64,000 nucleotides of DNA. Source: Desmodus rotundus. Lineage: Eukaryota > Chordata > Mammalia > Chiroptera > Phyllostomidae. The notes beneath the pieces were generated by a model, which was not told where the DNA came from, did not search any database, and saw nothing but the letters and a program-made list of their open reading frames with translations. The stretch is from positions 11,437,082-11,501,081 of the forward strand of contig NC_071397.1 of the NCBI RefSeq assembly GCF_022682495.2. The letters are read 5' to 3'. The position numbers and the translations under genes were made by a program. Positions 35,611 through 47,375 of the stretch are shown here, piece after piece (position 1 is the stretch's first letter; each line of letters starts with the position of its first letter).

Positions 35611-36344
35611 TCACTGATGCGGAGATGCTGACTGTAGTCCCAGGGAGGAGCTTGGTGGTCCCACAGTCCCAGGCGTGCTGCCTCCATACAGGCTCAATGC
35701 AAAACAATGCAAAACACTATTTTCTTTTTTTGTCTTTTTGCAAAAATGAAAATCCTCTTCAGATTTCCTTCAGTTAGTGAAAACAGGTACTAAGGTAGGT
35801 CTTTTGTAAAACTTAAGTGGCATTAGGACAAATTTTTGAAAAGCAGGGGATGCTTACTTGTATTTGTATTTTCACTATTCAACATATTCTTAATCTTCAT
35901 GTAGAACCAGTGAAGGAGAGTTAACTGGGGCCTGAGCCAGTCAACACCTAACAAGCGGAAGACAGCAGAGTTAGATGAAATCATGCAGAATAGGAGGTAG
36001 GCCTGGCTGAAGTGCTGAGCAAGAACCAGGGAATGAATGTGAGGGCAAAGGCCTCAGATAGGAATAATAGAGGTCAAAGAAACAAGAGACAGAAGAAAAA
36101 ATTTAAGGAAAAACACATTTTGCTTATTGTCAGTCTTACTGTAGTATTTCCCAAATGATATAACATGCAGCTCCTGCCAAAATGATCCTCCAAATGTCCA
36201 CCCCTTTTAGCCATGATCCAGATACCATGACGGTAAGGTCACTGAACTCGGTCCATCCATAGATTCTGAACGGGCCCTGTGGCTGGGCTTCCGTCCCTCC
36301 TAGCTGCAGTATGAGTGTAGTCCCGCTAGCACAGGAATCAGGCG
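35611..36344. other. Nothing recognised
   Basis: Intronic sequence without a recognised exon or repeat. A 69-codon frame at 35568-35777 begins in copy B and has no known product. Confidence 0.45.
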
Positions 36345-39322
36345 AGAAACACGGCCATATCAGATCGAAATCACAGCAAGCATTTTTTCTGACCCCAAAG
36401 ATACGGAACTAGAACTCAGTAACAGAAGGACAACTGGAAAATTCACATTGTGGAAATTCAACAACACCCTTCCAAATAACCCATGGGTCAAAGATGAAAT
36501 CAAAAGGGAGGACAGGAAGTACATTCAGACAAAACCAAAATCACAACATAACAAAACTTCTGGGATGCAGCAAAAGTAGATCTATGAGGAAAATTTATAG
36601 CAACAAATACCTATATTAGGAAAAAGGATCTCAAATTAACAGCCTAACTTTACACCATAAGAAATGAGAAGAACGAACTAAATGAAACTATGGCAGAAGG
36701 AAGAAATAATAAAGATTAGAACAAAAGTAAATAAAAGAGACTAAGAAAAGCAATAGAAAAAAATAAAACTAAGATTTTTTTTCAAAAGGTAAACAAATAG
36801 GCAAAACAACCAATGAAATTATGAAAGTAGGATACAAAGCATATTAAGAGGCTACCAGGAACGGTAACATAAAAACAAATGGAATAACCTAGATGCAATG
36901 AATGAATTACTAGAAACACACAACCTTCCAATGTAGAATAATGGAGAAATAGAAAATCTGAACAGACCATAATGACTAACAAGTTGAAGTAGTAACCAAA
37001 AACTCCCCGCCCCCCAAAAAAAAGAAAAACCTAGCATCAGACAATTTCACTAGTGGATTCTACCAAACGTTTAAAGAAGAATTAATGGCACGCTTTCTCA
37101 AATTCTTCCAAAATGTTGAAGAGGAGGGAATACTACCAAATTCAATTTACAAGGCCAGCCTTATAATGATACCAAAGTCAGATAAGGAGACTATAAGAAA
37201 AGAAAATTATAGGCCAATATATCTGACGAATACAGATTCAAAGATTCTCAACAAAATACTAGCAAACCAAATTCAATGGCACACTAAAAAAATCATACAC
37301 TATGATCAATTTGAATTTATTCTTGGGATGTGTGGATAGTTCAACATATGCAACTCAATAGGTGTGGTATACTGCATAAATAGAAGGATAAAATTATATG
37401 ACCATCATAACAGATGAAGAAAAAAGTATTTCACAAGATTTAAGAATCTTTAATGATAAAAGCTCTCAACAAACTATGTATAGAAGGAATATACCACAAT
37501 ATAATGAAAGCCATGTATGACAAACCAATAGCTAATATGACACTTAAGAGTAAAAGAGTGAAAGCTTTCCCTTTTTCTCTAAGATCAAGAACACAGCAAG
37601 GGTGTGCTCTTTTTCATCACTTGTTACTCAACATACTACTGGCAGTCCTGCCCCCCAAAAATTAGGCAAGAAAAAGAAATAAAAAGGATCCAGACTGGAC
37701 AGGAGAATATAAAATTGTCTCTGTTTGAAGATGAGTTTATGTTATGTATAGAAACCTAATGACTCCACCAAAAACTGTTAGAAGTAAAAATAAATTCAGT
37801 AAAGTTGATGAATACAAAGTCAACATACAAAATCAGCTGCATTTTTTTTTTTACAATAGGAATGAACTCTCTGAAAGAGAAATAAAGAAAACAATCACAT
37901 GTAAAGTAGCATCAAAAAAACCAGGAATAATTTAACCAAGGAAGTGAAATATCAGTACATTGAAAACTACTGTATATAAGACGTTAATGAAAAGAATTGA
38001 AGACAACACAGATAAATGGAAAAACATCCCGTGTCCACAGATTGAAAGAATTAATATTGTTAAAATGTCCATACTGCACAAAGCCATCTACAGAGTCAAT
38101 GTAATTAATCCCTCCTAACATTCCAATGCATTTTTCACAGAAACAGAACAGTCTTTAAAATCACAGAATTCACATGGAATCACAAAAGATCCTGAATAGC
38201 CAAAGCAAACTTGAGAAAGAACAAAGCTGGACAACATCACACTTCTTTGTTTCAAACTCTACTACAAAGTTACAGTAGTCAAAACAGTACAGTATTGGCA
38301 CAAAGACAGACACACAGACCAGTGAAACAGAACCAAACCCGCAGAAATACACCCGTGTATATATATGGTCAACCAGTACTTCACAATGGTGACAGAAACT
38401 CAGTGGGGAAGGACAATCCCATCAAACGGTGTGGGAAAAGTGAGTATTTGCATGCAACAGAATGAGCCTCGTCGTACACCACTCACAAAAATTAGCCCAA
38501 AATGCTTAAAGACTTAAACATAAAACCAGAACTGTAAAATTCCTAGAAGAAAACAGGCGAAAAGCTCCTTGACGTTGGTCTTGGCAATGATTTTTTTGGA
38601 TATGACACTAAAAGCACAAGTAACAAAAGCAAAAAATAAACAACTGAAACTTTATCCAATTAAAAGGCTACTGCAAGCAAGTAAGTAACAATCAATAAAA
38701 TGAAAGGGCAACCTATGAAATGGGAGAAAATATTAGTAAGCCATATATCTGATAAGAGGTTAATATCTAAAATCTACAGGGACCTCATATAACATTATAG
38801 GAAAATAATGATAATTATTATTATTTTTAAAATTACAAAGGATGGGAGTCAGGAAGCCTCAATTCTGGTTTCATTCCCACCACTTAACAAGCTTGTAATT
38901 TTCGGCCAATTATCTTTCTTCATTTGGCCATTCAAATTAGGAATAATAATATCCACTCTGTTTTCCTCACTGAGATTTAATGATAATCAAATAAAACACA
39001 TACATAAAAGTGTTGCCAAACTTAAGAAATGGGAAAGGATCTGAATTGATATTTTTCCTAAGAAGATATACAAATGGCAACAGGTACAGGAAAAGGTGCT
39101 CCACATCACCTATTATCAGAGAAACGCAAATCAAAAAGCACACAGAGGTATCACCCTACACCTGTTAGAATGGCTATTATCAAATGGATAATGAGATAGC
39201 AAATGTTAGGGAGGATGTGGAGAAGAGGGAAGCCTTGTGTGCTGTTAGTAGTAACAAAATTGGTACAGCCACTGTGGAAAACAGTATGGCGGTTCTTCAA
39301 AATGCTAAAAACAGAACTACCG
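36345..39322 (+). mobile_element. L1 ORF2 remnant (about 3 kb), interrupted
   Basis: This is the longest L1 body in the window. It starts in the ORF2 endonuclease region (CTGGAAAATTCACATTGTGG) and passes through the reverse-transcriptase part. A frame at 37085-37339 holds [20 protein letters not shown] and [20 protein letters not shown]. It ends in the C-terminal block ending GGAAAACAGTATGGCGG. Frames are broken many times. A MIR-like piece splits it at 38835-39030. Neither 5' nor 3' UTR is present. Confidence 0.88.
38835..39030 (+). mobile_element. MIR-like SINE inside the L1
   Basis: GAGTCAGGAAGCCTCAATTC, TTCCCACCACTTAACAAGCT, CCAATTATCTTTCTTCATTT, then GGAATAATAATATCCACTCT, then GAGATTTAATGATAATCAAA follow MIR order in sense. 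L1 ORF2 sequence resumes right after it (GAAATGGGAAAGGATCTGAA). Confidence 0.7.
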
Positions 39323-39574
39323 TTTCCTTTTAGTCCCCATGTTTTCTAACCAAAATTCTGTTGTTGTTTCAAATCACTGTTCCCCTACGGTAAAACAAAA
39401 CCTGGCTGTTTTCAGATATATTATGACTTTAGTATTCAGTAATTTGAACATGCATTTCTTCAGGTTTACCCTGTTGAGAGTGTGCTCAGATTCCTGAATC
39501 TGTAGACTTAAAAAAGTTTTGTAAGTTTCAAAAAGAATCTGTAAGTTTTGGAAGTGTTCAGCTATGATGGTAAT

Positions 39575-40470
39575 TATAGAGAAAGCCCACTGGCAATACC
39601 AACAAAGAACATTACACTTAGGAACAAATCTAACAAGAAATATACAAAGTCTATAGAAGAAAAATGTTAAAACACTCCTGAAAGACACAAGTAGTCTTGA
39701 AAAAGTGTAAAGACATCACCTATTCTTAAAATGACTCAACATTCTAAAGATGTAGTTCTCACTAAATTTATAAATTCATATAATATCAATAAAAATACCA
39801 ATAAGTTATCTTATGAATATATAAAATTTAATACTAACATTCACAGGGAAAAATAAACACACAAGAATAGCCAAGAACACACTGAGAAGGAAAAATTACA
39901 AAGGGATACTAACTGTAACAATCTTTAAAATATTACTATAAAACCTGTATAATTAAAAATGTCATATTAGCACATGTAGAGACAAATTAACCAATGGTAT
40001 AGAATACAAAATCAGAAATATACCCTAATGCATATGCGACTTCAGTATATGATAAAGGAGGTATCTCAAATCATTAGGGAAAGAATAGACTTTTTAATAA
40101 AGGGATTTTTATAATTGGGTAGTCATTTGAGAAAAGACTATATCCATAGATTACACAGTAACAAGAATAATCTACAGGTGGATTAGGGATCTAAATGCCA
40201 CAAATAAAACCCACAGAAGTATTAGAAGGCAAGACTGAATGATTTCTCCTTTGAATTCGGTATAAGAGTCTTTCTAACTATGATTCAAAATCCAAAGGCA
40301 GTAAGTGATTAATGCATTTGACTATGTTAAAAATAACAAACAGGTCAAAAGATAACTAAAACACTGCAAGAATATATTATTAACATATACCACAAACAAA
40401 GGACTAATATCCCTAATAGATACTGAACATAAGATAAAAAACCTGATTTAAAAAATGGGGAAAGAACATG
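39575..40470 (+). mobile_element. Ancient L1 ORF2 fragment
   Basis: ACTTAGGAACAAATCTAACA, AAATGACTCAACATTCTAAA, AGAATAGCCAAGAACACACT and TATGATAAAGGAGGTATCTC are diverged ORF2 blocks in plus orientation and correct order. Reading frames are lost. Confidence 0.65.
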
Positions 40471-40563
40471 ACAGAGTTCCTATCACTGGTACAACATGCG
40501 TAATAAAAATAATTATATTACTTCAAAGGATCCTAAAAATGAAATTTAAATATACATTAGTAT

Positions 40564-40581
40564 ACACACACACACACACAC
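40564..40581. repeat. (AC)n microsatellite
   Basis: Nine perfect AC units in an AT-rich setting. Confidence 0.95.
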
Positions 40582-41059
40582 TAAAAATTGAATAAATAAA
40601 TGATGATAAAGGATAGCTATTCCTTTCAGCATAATTGGAATTAAAAAATAGAAAAGTAAAAAAGGAAATAGAAAACCACTATTAGGCAACTACATAGGAA
40701 TAATTGTCTCTAACAAAACATACCGATTAAGGTTAAAATTTATGGGCAAAAATTTTCAAAGAAAAGTATCTGCATAGTCACAAAATATCTCTCATAAGGT
40801 GCTTATTAACAACAAAATTAAAAAAGTAACTTCATTATAGTGAAAAAAATTCAGCATATATCACCTTAACCAAGTTATCAAGGTTAATATCACAAATAAG
40901 ACATCTATCAACAACACAAACCTCTTCATACAACACACTTAGAAAGATCCGTAACTTCTGTGGTATTGTTCCCCTAAAAGCAGAGCCACATTCTAACCAT
41001 AAGAAAACATCAGACCAATTGCAAAAGAAGAGCACTCGACAATATGACTGCCTGGTACT

Positions 41060-41395
41060 TTTCAGAAGTGTCAAGGTCATGAAAGACAAGGAAAGACTGA
41101 GGAACTGTAACAGATCAGAGAAGGCGACGAAGGCGTGGTGACTACCCACTGTGTTTTATTCTGGACTGACTCCTGGAGCAGGAAGGACATTAATGGGACG
41201 ACGGATGAAATTCAAATATGGTTGGTAACTTTAACAGTAGTGTACCCACATTATTTCCTGGTTGTGATCATTGTGCTACAGTTGTGTCAGATGTTGACAG
41301 AGCAAGTTGAAGAGTATCTAAGAATCCTCTCTACTATTTGTGCAGCATTTTGATGTCTAAAATTCGTAATGAAAAAGTTTTAAAAAGAGTTCTAG
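41060..41395 (+). mobile_element. Ancient L1M-type 3' end
   Basis: AAGACTGAGGAACTGTAACA, AGGACATTAATGGGACGACG, ATTTCCTGGTTGTGATCATT and CTACTATTTGTGCAGCATTT are ordered blocks of an old L1M 3' UTR, ending with ATTCGTAATGAAAAAGTTTT. Confidence 0.6.
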
Positions 41396-41424
41396 AAAAA
41401 CTATGCTTATGTAGTGATAGAACA

Positions 41425-41640
41425 CAGATTATAAAACCTTTTACTGGGGGCTCGAGAGTGAGTGAAAAAGCTAATTCACACAGGCAGCACATGGGAACGT
41501 TCTGTGATGAAGGAAGGGCCTACACGTGGACTGTGCTGGGAGTCCCACGACAATAAGTTGTCAAAACTCATTGAACTATGCACTGAAACTGGTTAAATTT
41601 TGTTATATGTAAACTATACCTCAATAAGATGACAAAAAAA
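41425..41640 (+). mobile_element. Second L1M-type 3' end adjacent to the SUPT3H exon
   Basis: GTCAAAACTCATTGAACTAT and TGTAAACTATACCTCAATAA are typical L1M terminal words, followed by an A run. It ends about 100 bases from the exon's donor site. Confidence 0.6.
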
Positions 41641-41738
41641 ATCCAAATGTAAATATAATCTTTAAAGAAAACAGGGTTGGGGTGCGAACCCAACACGCAC
41701 AGAACGCAGAGGACAGTATCACGTAACGTTATCTATGT

Positions 41739-41744
41739 TCTTAC
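41739..41744 (-). other. SUPT3H: SUPT3H exon splice donor
   Basis: On the minus strand the exon ends CTG and is followed by GTAAGA, a near-ideal U1 recognition sequence. The cut leaves the reading frame in phase 0, so the next exon begins with a full codon. An old L1 3' end begins about 100 bases further into the intron. Confidence 0.85.
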
Positions 41745-41818
41745 CAGATTGACCAACTGGGTGTGCACCACAGCTTCTACCAAAACCGCTGTTTCATGGA
41801 GAGGCCTCCTGGCGTCGC
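41745..41818 (-). CDS. SUPT3H: Internal coding exon of SUPT3H (SPT3 homolog, SAGA/STAGA histone-fold subunit)
   Basis: Seen: read on the minus strand, a 74-base segment is bounded by a pyrimidine-rich acceptor ending TTTCTTTAG and a donor GTAAGA. It starts with the last two bases of a split glycine codon (GC) and then gives 24 open codons beginning [17 protein letters not shown] and ending HTQLVNL. The other two frames contain stops. Known: this matches, from memory, mammalian SUPT3H just after its N-terminal tail, in helix 1 of the first histone fold; SUPT3H is a SAGA/STAGA/TFTC coactivator subunit that helps deliver TBP. Phase 1 at the start and phase 0 at the end fit the flanking residues (...SLG before, LQQ after). 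Odd: the residue after LVE is alanine where I recall aspartate in human and glutamate in yeast Spt3, and valine replaces isoleucine before the final NL. A processed pseudogene is excluded by the intronic flanks. This is the only exon of the gene I can see here. Confidence 0.9.
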
Positions 41819-41870
41819 CTAAAGAAAACCTACGGAAGAAAACCACAAAGAATTAATCACACCAATTACG
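41819..41870 (-). other. SUPT3H: SUPT3H exon splice acceptor and polypyrimidine tract
   Basis: On the minus strand the last intronic bases read GGTTTTCTTTAG, preceded by another T-rich run. A TGATTAAT motif about 35-40 bases upstream is a plausible branch site. A second AG (CCGTAG) lies 13 bases upstream of the used acceptor; using it would shift the frame, so the proximal AG is preferred. Confidence 0.75.
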
Positions 41871-42809
41871 AGCTGTAAGACTAAGAAGAGGTGAAAAATA
41901 TTTATTATAATCATCTGTTTAATAAAGTACAAACTGTTCTCTCAAGTGACAGAGTGGAGGTACGATTTTTTGTGGACAAAGAACTGCATTTCTCCTACAC
42001 AAGCTGAAAGTTAGAAAAATGCAGTGTTACCTATGAATTTATCTAGAATGTATTGGAGCGACACTGGTTAACAAAGTACACGGGTTTCAGGTGCACAATT
42101 TTATAACACATCTTCTGCACACCGTACTGTGTGTTCACCCCAAATCTAACAGCAGCTGTGAAAAGTTTGCTTGTTTTAAATGGAAGGGAAAAGTTACTTC
42201 AGTCATTGACATGAGGAAACTTTTTTCTCTGATATATGTATACATATATGTGTGTGTATGTGTGTATATACACATACACACACATACAATTTTGGCACAT
42301 GATTCTTAGCATTACCAACTGTTCCAGTTTGCCTGGGACTAGAGGATTTTCCAAATAATTCTCTACCAAATAAATCAGCTTAATTAATACTAGAAGGTCA
42401 TGATTTACTTTACACAAGAAGACGAAGCCAGAAAAGTTTCTGTTAAGAGAAAGAATGAATAAAACTTGAATGTTCACACAATTACCCTTAGTATCTCAGT
42501 TCTTGGGTCCCAAAATAGAGAAGCAAATAGCTCATGGGGAATTCATCCATTCATTTGTAGATAATTCTGTGAAGGTGAAGATGGAGTTTACGACGGTCAG
42601 TGGAGGAGGAGAAGCTACCGGCTGAATCTCTCTATAGTCACGTCCTCTACTTGAGAAGCAACAACACCCAGCTCAGTAAGGTGCCTGAGATGTGAGCCCA
42701 GAAAAACAGACACAGTTCAACGGCCATGGTCCACTAAGAAGACTATAACAGGCAGCTAGAGAGTCCCAACTACATCCTGGCCATGAGCTCCAAAAGGGGA
42801 CTCAGAAAT
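41871..42809. other. Intron upstream of the exon; TG/CA palindrome only
   Basis: No further exon or named transposon. The palindromic microsatellite at 42247-42286 is listed separately. Confidence 0.5.
42247..42286. repeat. Nearly perfect 40-base TG/CA palindrome
   Basis: A TG-rich left half (TATGTGTGTGTATGTGTGTA) is followed by a CA-rich right half that is its reverse complement except at one base pair. The alternating purine-pyrimidine content could favour Z-DNA or a cruciform. It lies about 430 bases from the exon. Confidence 0.85.
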
Positions 42810-42950
42810 TAGACTAGAAATTAGATAACATGGTCCTAGTTCCCACTCTGCTGCTAAGTAGTACTGTAACCTTGGATAACTAACTTTTCTGGGTACCTCG
42901 GTTCCTCAGAAATGGAAGGAGAGTATTGGATTAGATGACTTTAAAGTTAC
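42810..42950 (+). mobile_element. MIR SINE
   Basis: CTCTGCTGCTAAGTAGTACT, GTAACCTTGGATAACTAACT, CTCGGTTCCTCAGAAATGG and GGATTAGATGACTTTAAAG follow MIR order in sense. Confidence 0.75.
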
Positions 42951-42954
42951 CTTT

Positions 42955-44492
42955 TCAATTGCAAAGCTATAGTAATCAAAACAGGATGGTATTGGCATTA
43001 AAAAAAAAAAGACATGTCAATCAATGAAACACTATGAAGAACCCAGAAATAAAGCCACATATATATGGTCAATTATTTACAACAAAAAAGACAAGAATAT
43101 ACAATGAAAAAACGACAGTCTCCTTGATAAATGATGTTGGGGAAACCGGATTTAGCCTTATGCAAAAAAAATGAATCCAGACTACTATCACACACCATAC
43201 ACAAAAATTAATTCAAAATGGATAAAAGACCTGAAACCATAAACTCCTAGAAGAAAACACAGGCATAAAACCTCCTTGAAACTGGTCTTGGCAACGACTG
43301 TTTTGGTTCTGACACCAAGAGCAAAGGCAAAAATAAAGAAGTGGGACTACACCAACAAAAAGGCTTCTGCAGAGCAAAGGAAAACATCTATAAAATGAAA
43401 AGGCAACCTGAGGAGTGAGAGAAAATATTTGCAAATCGTGTATCTGATAAAGGGTTAATATACAAAATAAACAAACTCATACAACTCAACAGCAAAAACA
43501 ACCAAACAATCCAGTTAAAAATGGGCAGAGGCTCTGAATAGACATTTTTCCAAAGAAGACGTAGAGATGGCTAACAGGTGCATGAAAAGATGCTCAACAT
43601 CATGAGTCATAAGGGAAATGGAAGTCAAAAGCAAAATGAGATTATCACGTCACACCTGTTAGAAAGAATATTACCAAAAAGATAAGAAATGAATGCTGGT
43701 GTGGATGTGGCGGAAAGGTAACCCTTGTGGATAGTTGGTTGAGAAGTAAATCGGTGCAGCCACTTTGGAAAAGAATATGGAGGTTCCTCAGAAAATTAAA
43801 AATAGTACCACTACATGATCCAGCAATCCCACCTCCGGGTATTTATCTGAACAAAATGAAAACACCACTTCAAAAATATAAATGTACCGCCAAGTTCGCT
43901 GCAGTATTATTTACAATAGCTAAGATATGAACACAACCTAAGTGTCCACCTGTGGCTAAATGGATAAAGATGTTATTTATTTACAACACATACACACAAT
44001 GAAATACTATTCTGCCATTAAAAATGAAATCTTATAATGTGCAACAAAATGTACAGACCCTGAAGGCATTATGCTAAGTGAAAGAAGTCAGGAGGAGAAA
44101 GACACATACCGTATGACCTCATGTTTGGGAACAAAAAACAAGTTTACAGATACAGAAAACATATCTGTGTTTGGGGGTGTGTGTGTGTAAAATGGATGGA
44201 GGGACCGAAAAGGTACAAACTTCCAGCTATAGAATAAATAAGTCATGAGGATGTAACGTACAGCATGTTGACTATTGTTAACAATACTGCATTCTTACTT
44301 GAAACTTGCTGACAGTAGATTTTAAAAGTCCTTATCACAAGAAAAAAAACTTTGTAACTGTATGTGGTGACAGATAAGTAGACTTGATACGATGATCATT
44401 TCTCAGAGAACATAAAAATTGAAGCATTGTTTTGTACACATGAAACTAATAATGTTATATGTCGATTTTACTTCAATTTCAACAAAAAAGGC
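42955..44492 (+). mobile_element. L1 ORF2 C-terminal half and 3' UTR
   Basis: It runs from GCAAAGCTATAGTAATCAAA through the block AAATATTTGCAAATCGTG and a frame at 43727-43930 containing VQPLWKRIWRFLRKLKI to the 3' end TACACATGAAACTAATAATG and an A run. At about 1.5 kb it is a 5'-truncated copy of medium age with several frame breaks. Confidence 0.85.
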
Positions 44493-46504
44493 GCCTTTTC
44501 ACATATTTGATTTTGGCCTATGAAAGCAGCTGTAATTCTTAAATCCTAAAAATTTGTGTTTTTAATAAGAAAATTGTATTTTAAGAGAATCATTTTTATA
44601 AGAAAATTCTTATAAGAAAATTAAATTGTATTAAATTGAGAAACTGAGTAACAATCATGAAATTAAAAAGAAAACACAGATTTTTAATGCATAACAGAAT
44701 GACAAAGCAAATAAAAACAAGGAGAGGAAGGGCAATAAGGTCACAATTTATTTTTGGTCCTGTACGTGAAAACATTCCATTGCCATTAAAGAATTTTTTC
44801 AGAAAATCCTAAAAAGTGGTGTTTGTACTTGGGGTTATTTTCACAGGATTTTCTATTATTCTTTTTCAGTGTATTTAACAGGGCCCACTTTTGGGTTAAA
44901 GTACCTCATCTGTGATACAGAACCTGCTAGGCCGGTCAAAAAGACCACGAGGCGGGCCAGCAGATCTGCTCTTACAGCCTTCCGGACAGAACACAAAAGA
45001 AAAGACGCCGAGACGTTCCTTCACTGCCACGGGTGCGTCTGCTTGGGTGCTGAGCTGCTTCTGTAACTAACCAATGGACAGAGAGTCTAATGGGGTTTAA
45101 TTTTTCTGGATGCTATGGGTTAGGTAATTGCTGTGGTACTGGCAGTTAGGTTTTTTTGTTTTGTTTTGTTACTTCTGGTTTTTGGACACTTTTCTACCTC
45201 AGGTAATTGACATTACCTTGGAATGGAGACCGTGTGACTACTGCTTGATATAAGAAGACCCTAGGTGACTTTCTGTCCCCAAAAGAAAGTTTCCTTTTTC
45301 CCTTCAAGCTACTTATTTGATTACACTTTCACAGGCTAGGTATCACTATAATACCTAGAAATTTCTGCTAACCAGAATTAGAGCAAATAGCAGACTAGAG
45401 CCCTCACGAAACCTCAGTCAGCTAAGCTGGCAGTGGACAGCTCACGCAAACACAGACGTCACACTGTCTATGCCACCCTTAACTGGTGTTTGTCGAGGAT
45501 GACGTGCCCATGCGCACAGCGGGAAAAGGTGCGTAAGTTTGACTACGATCAGTCATTTAAGGCAATCAGACGGTTATAAACACATGCAAATTATCCTTAC
45601 TCTTCCATTTTTATAACCTCTAACTTTCACATAGCTCTATGATTTCATCTGTTTTTCAAAGGAAGAAAGGAATTCAATTAACATTGGCTCCAAAAAGGCC
45701 AATGTGATAAGTAAATTAAAATACCAATACCTAGGACAAAAGTTTTTCTAGCAGGGATCACTTTTCTCATTGCTTGCTTGATTTTTCAACACCCATTCGC
45801 TCCACATCTTTTCTATAGTGTATATTCATGTATAATTTAAGTGAACTTTGAGAATTCTTTCAGAATTTTATAACATGCCATAAAATAAGTATAAATATCT
45901 GAAAGTATAAGATTATAAAATTATCCTTCATGTTATATAAAATTTATAATACCAATGTGAAAAAATACAAATCTATATGTTTGTTTAAAGTAAAATAAAA
46001 GTTAAGACAGGGTAAACTTAAAAAGCAAACCCTTCATATCACCTATGCATATTAATTACTCAACCATCAATTCCAACAATTGAGTACCTAGTATGTTTCA
46101 GGAACTGTTGTAGTTGCTGAGGGTCATTAATGAACAAAACTTATTAATTTTTAATGTGTAAGAGAAATAGCTTTTAACAAATGGGAAGGAGAAATAAATA
46201 AATTAGATGATTTTTTAAAAACCAAAGACTTCCCTAGGAAAGCTCACCTAGAATTATCACAGCACAAAGCATGAAATGTGCATCTGAGGAGGTTTGCAGA
46301 AATGATATATGTATATTAATTTATTCTAACAACTCATAGAACAATCTTTCTCATGTATCTTATAGTCCTAACAAGCAAATATCCCCATATTCAAACTGAA
46401 ATAAAGAGCAGCATAAAGCAAATGATTCTAAGCACTCCTCACTAGAGGAACAGAAAAGATAATGGATGAGAGGTACACCAATTACTGAATGTTAGGTCAG
46501 GTAA
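44493..46504. other. Unclassified intron with a GC-richer patch
   Basis: A patch at about 44880-45066 has more G, C and CpG than its neighbours and an open frame of 65 codons with no recognisable product. The rest is AT-rich with nothing named. Confidence 0.4.
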
Positions 46505-46630
46505 GACCAAAGATTTCATCTATTCATCTTATTTTAAAAAGAAGAAAAATGAAGGTCAGAGAAGTTAAATGACCATCTCAAGGTCACCAATCCAGTCAGA
46601 GGCAAAGGTAAGCCTTTCATTTTGTCTAGA
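46505..46630 (-). mobile_element. MIR SINE fragment
   Basis: In reverse complement: GCCTCTGACTGGATTGGTGA, then CCTTGAGATGGTCATTTAAC, then TTCTCTGACCTTCATTTTTC, matching degraded MIR blocks. Confidence 0.65.
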
Positions 46631-46794
46631 AATCATTTTCTACAATACCATGTTAAATGAGCAAAAAATTATAACAAATTAGACAAATTCATTTTAAATG
46701 CTCATTTACCAAAGATTAAGATTAACAAAACAATATAAAGAAAGCCTGGCTAAATTGGTTTGCATAACTAATTTTTAAGCTTTTTAGTTTGACA

Positions 46795-47341
46795 TAGTAG
46801 TATTTGTTTATTTTTGCTTTTGTTGTCTTTGGCCCAGAAGACATATCACAAAAGAATTGTTAAGAACAATGTCAAAGAATTTATTGTCTGTGTTTTTTCT
46901 AGATATTTTATGGTTTCAGATCTTACATTTAAGTCTCTAATTCATGAGTTTATTTACATATATATATATATGATGCAAGACAGTGGTATATTTCCATACT
47001 TTTGCATGGATCTGTCTAGTTTTTCTGACACCATTTATTATAGAGACTGTGTTTTCCCCACTGTATATTCTCCCCTCCTTTTCATGTATTAATTGACCAT
47101 ATAGATGTGGCTTTACTTCTGGGCATTCTATTCTACTCTATCGACCTATGTATCTGTTTTTATGCCAGTACCATGCTGTTTTGATTAATATAGCCTTGTA
47201 GTATCGTTTGATACCACGTAGCATACCTCCCAACTTTATTCTATGTTCTCTATATTTTTAATAAAATTTTTATTTTATTATACTTTTTCCATTATCATTT
47301 ATCCCCCCATACCCTCTTCTACCTCAGAGAGGAAGGGGGGG

Positions 47342-47375
<34 letters not shown>

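Larger units (their letters stand above)
1..41744 (-). other. SUPT3H: SUPT3H intron downstream of the recognised exon (partial)
   Basis: This 41.7 kb stretch lies 3' of the exon in the gene's own direction. I searched by eye on the minus strand for the next conserved exon (LQQAAEVSQLRG...) and did not see it, so the intron should continue beyond base 1. It is dominated by L1, L2, MIR and DNA-transposon relics. Introns this long are typical of SUPT3H in mammals. The assignment rests only on the single exon. Confidence 0.75.

Noticed and set aside
37085..37339. Cellular reverse-transcriptase gene
   Set aside because: It is part of a decayed L1 ORF2; flanking frames are broken.
44869..45066. 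Alternative SUPT3H or other exon
   Set aside because: The frame is on the plus strand, the product is unfamiliar and no matching splice pair was found.
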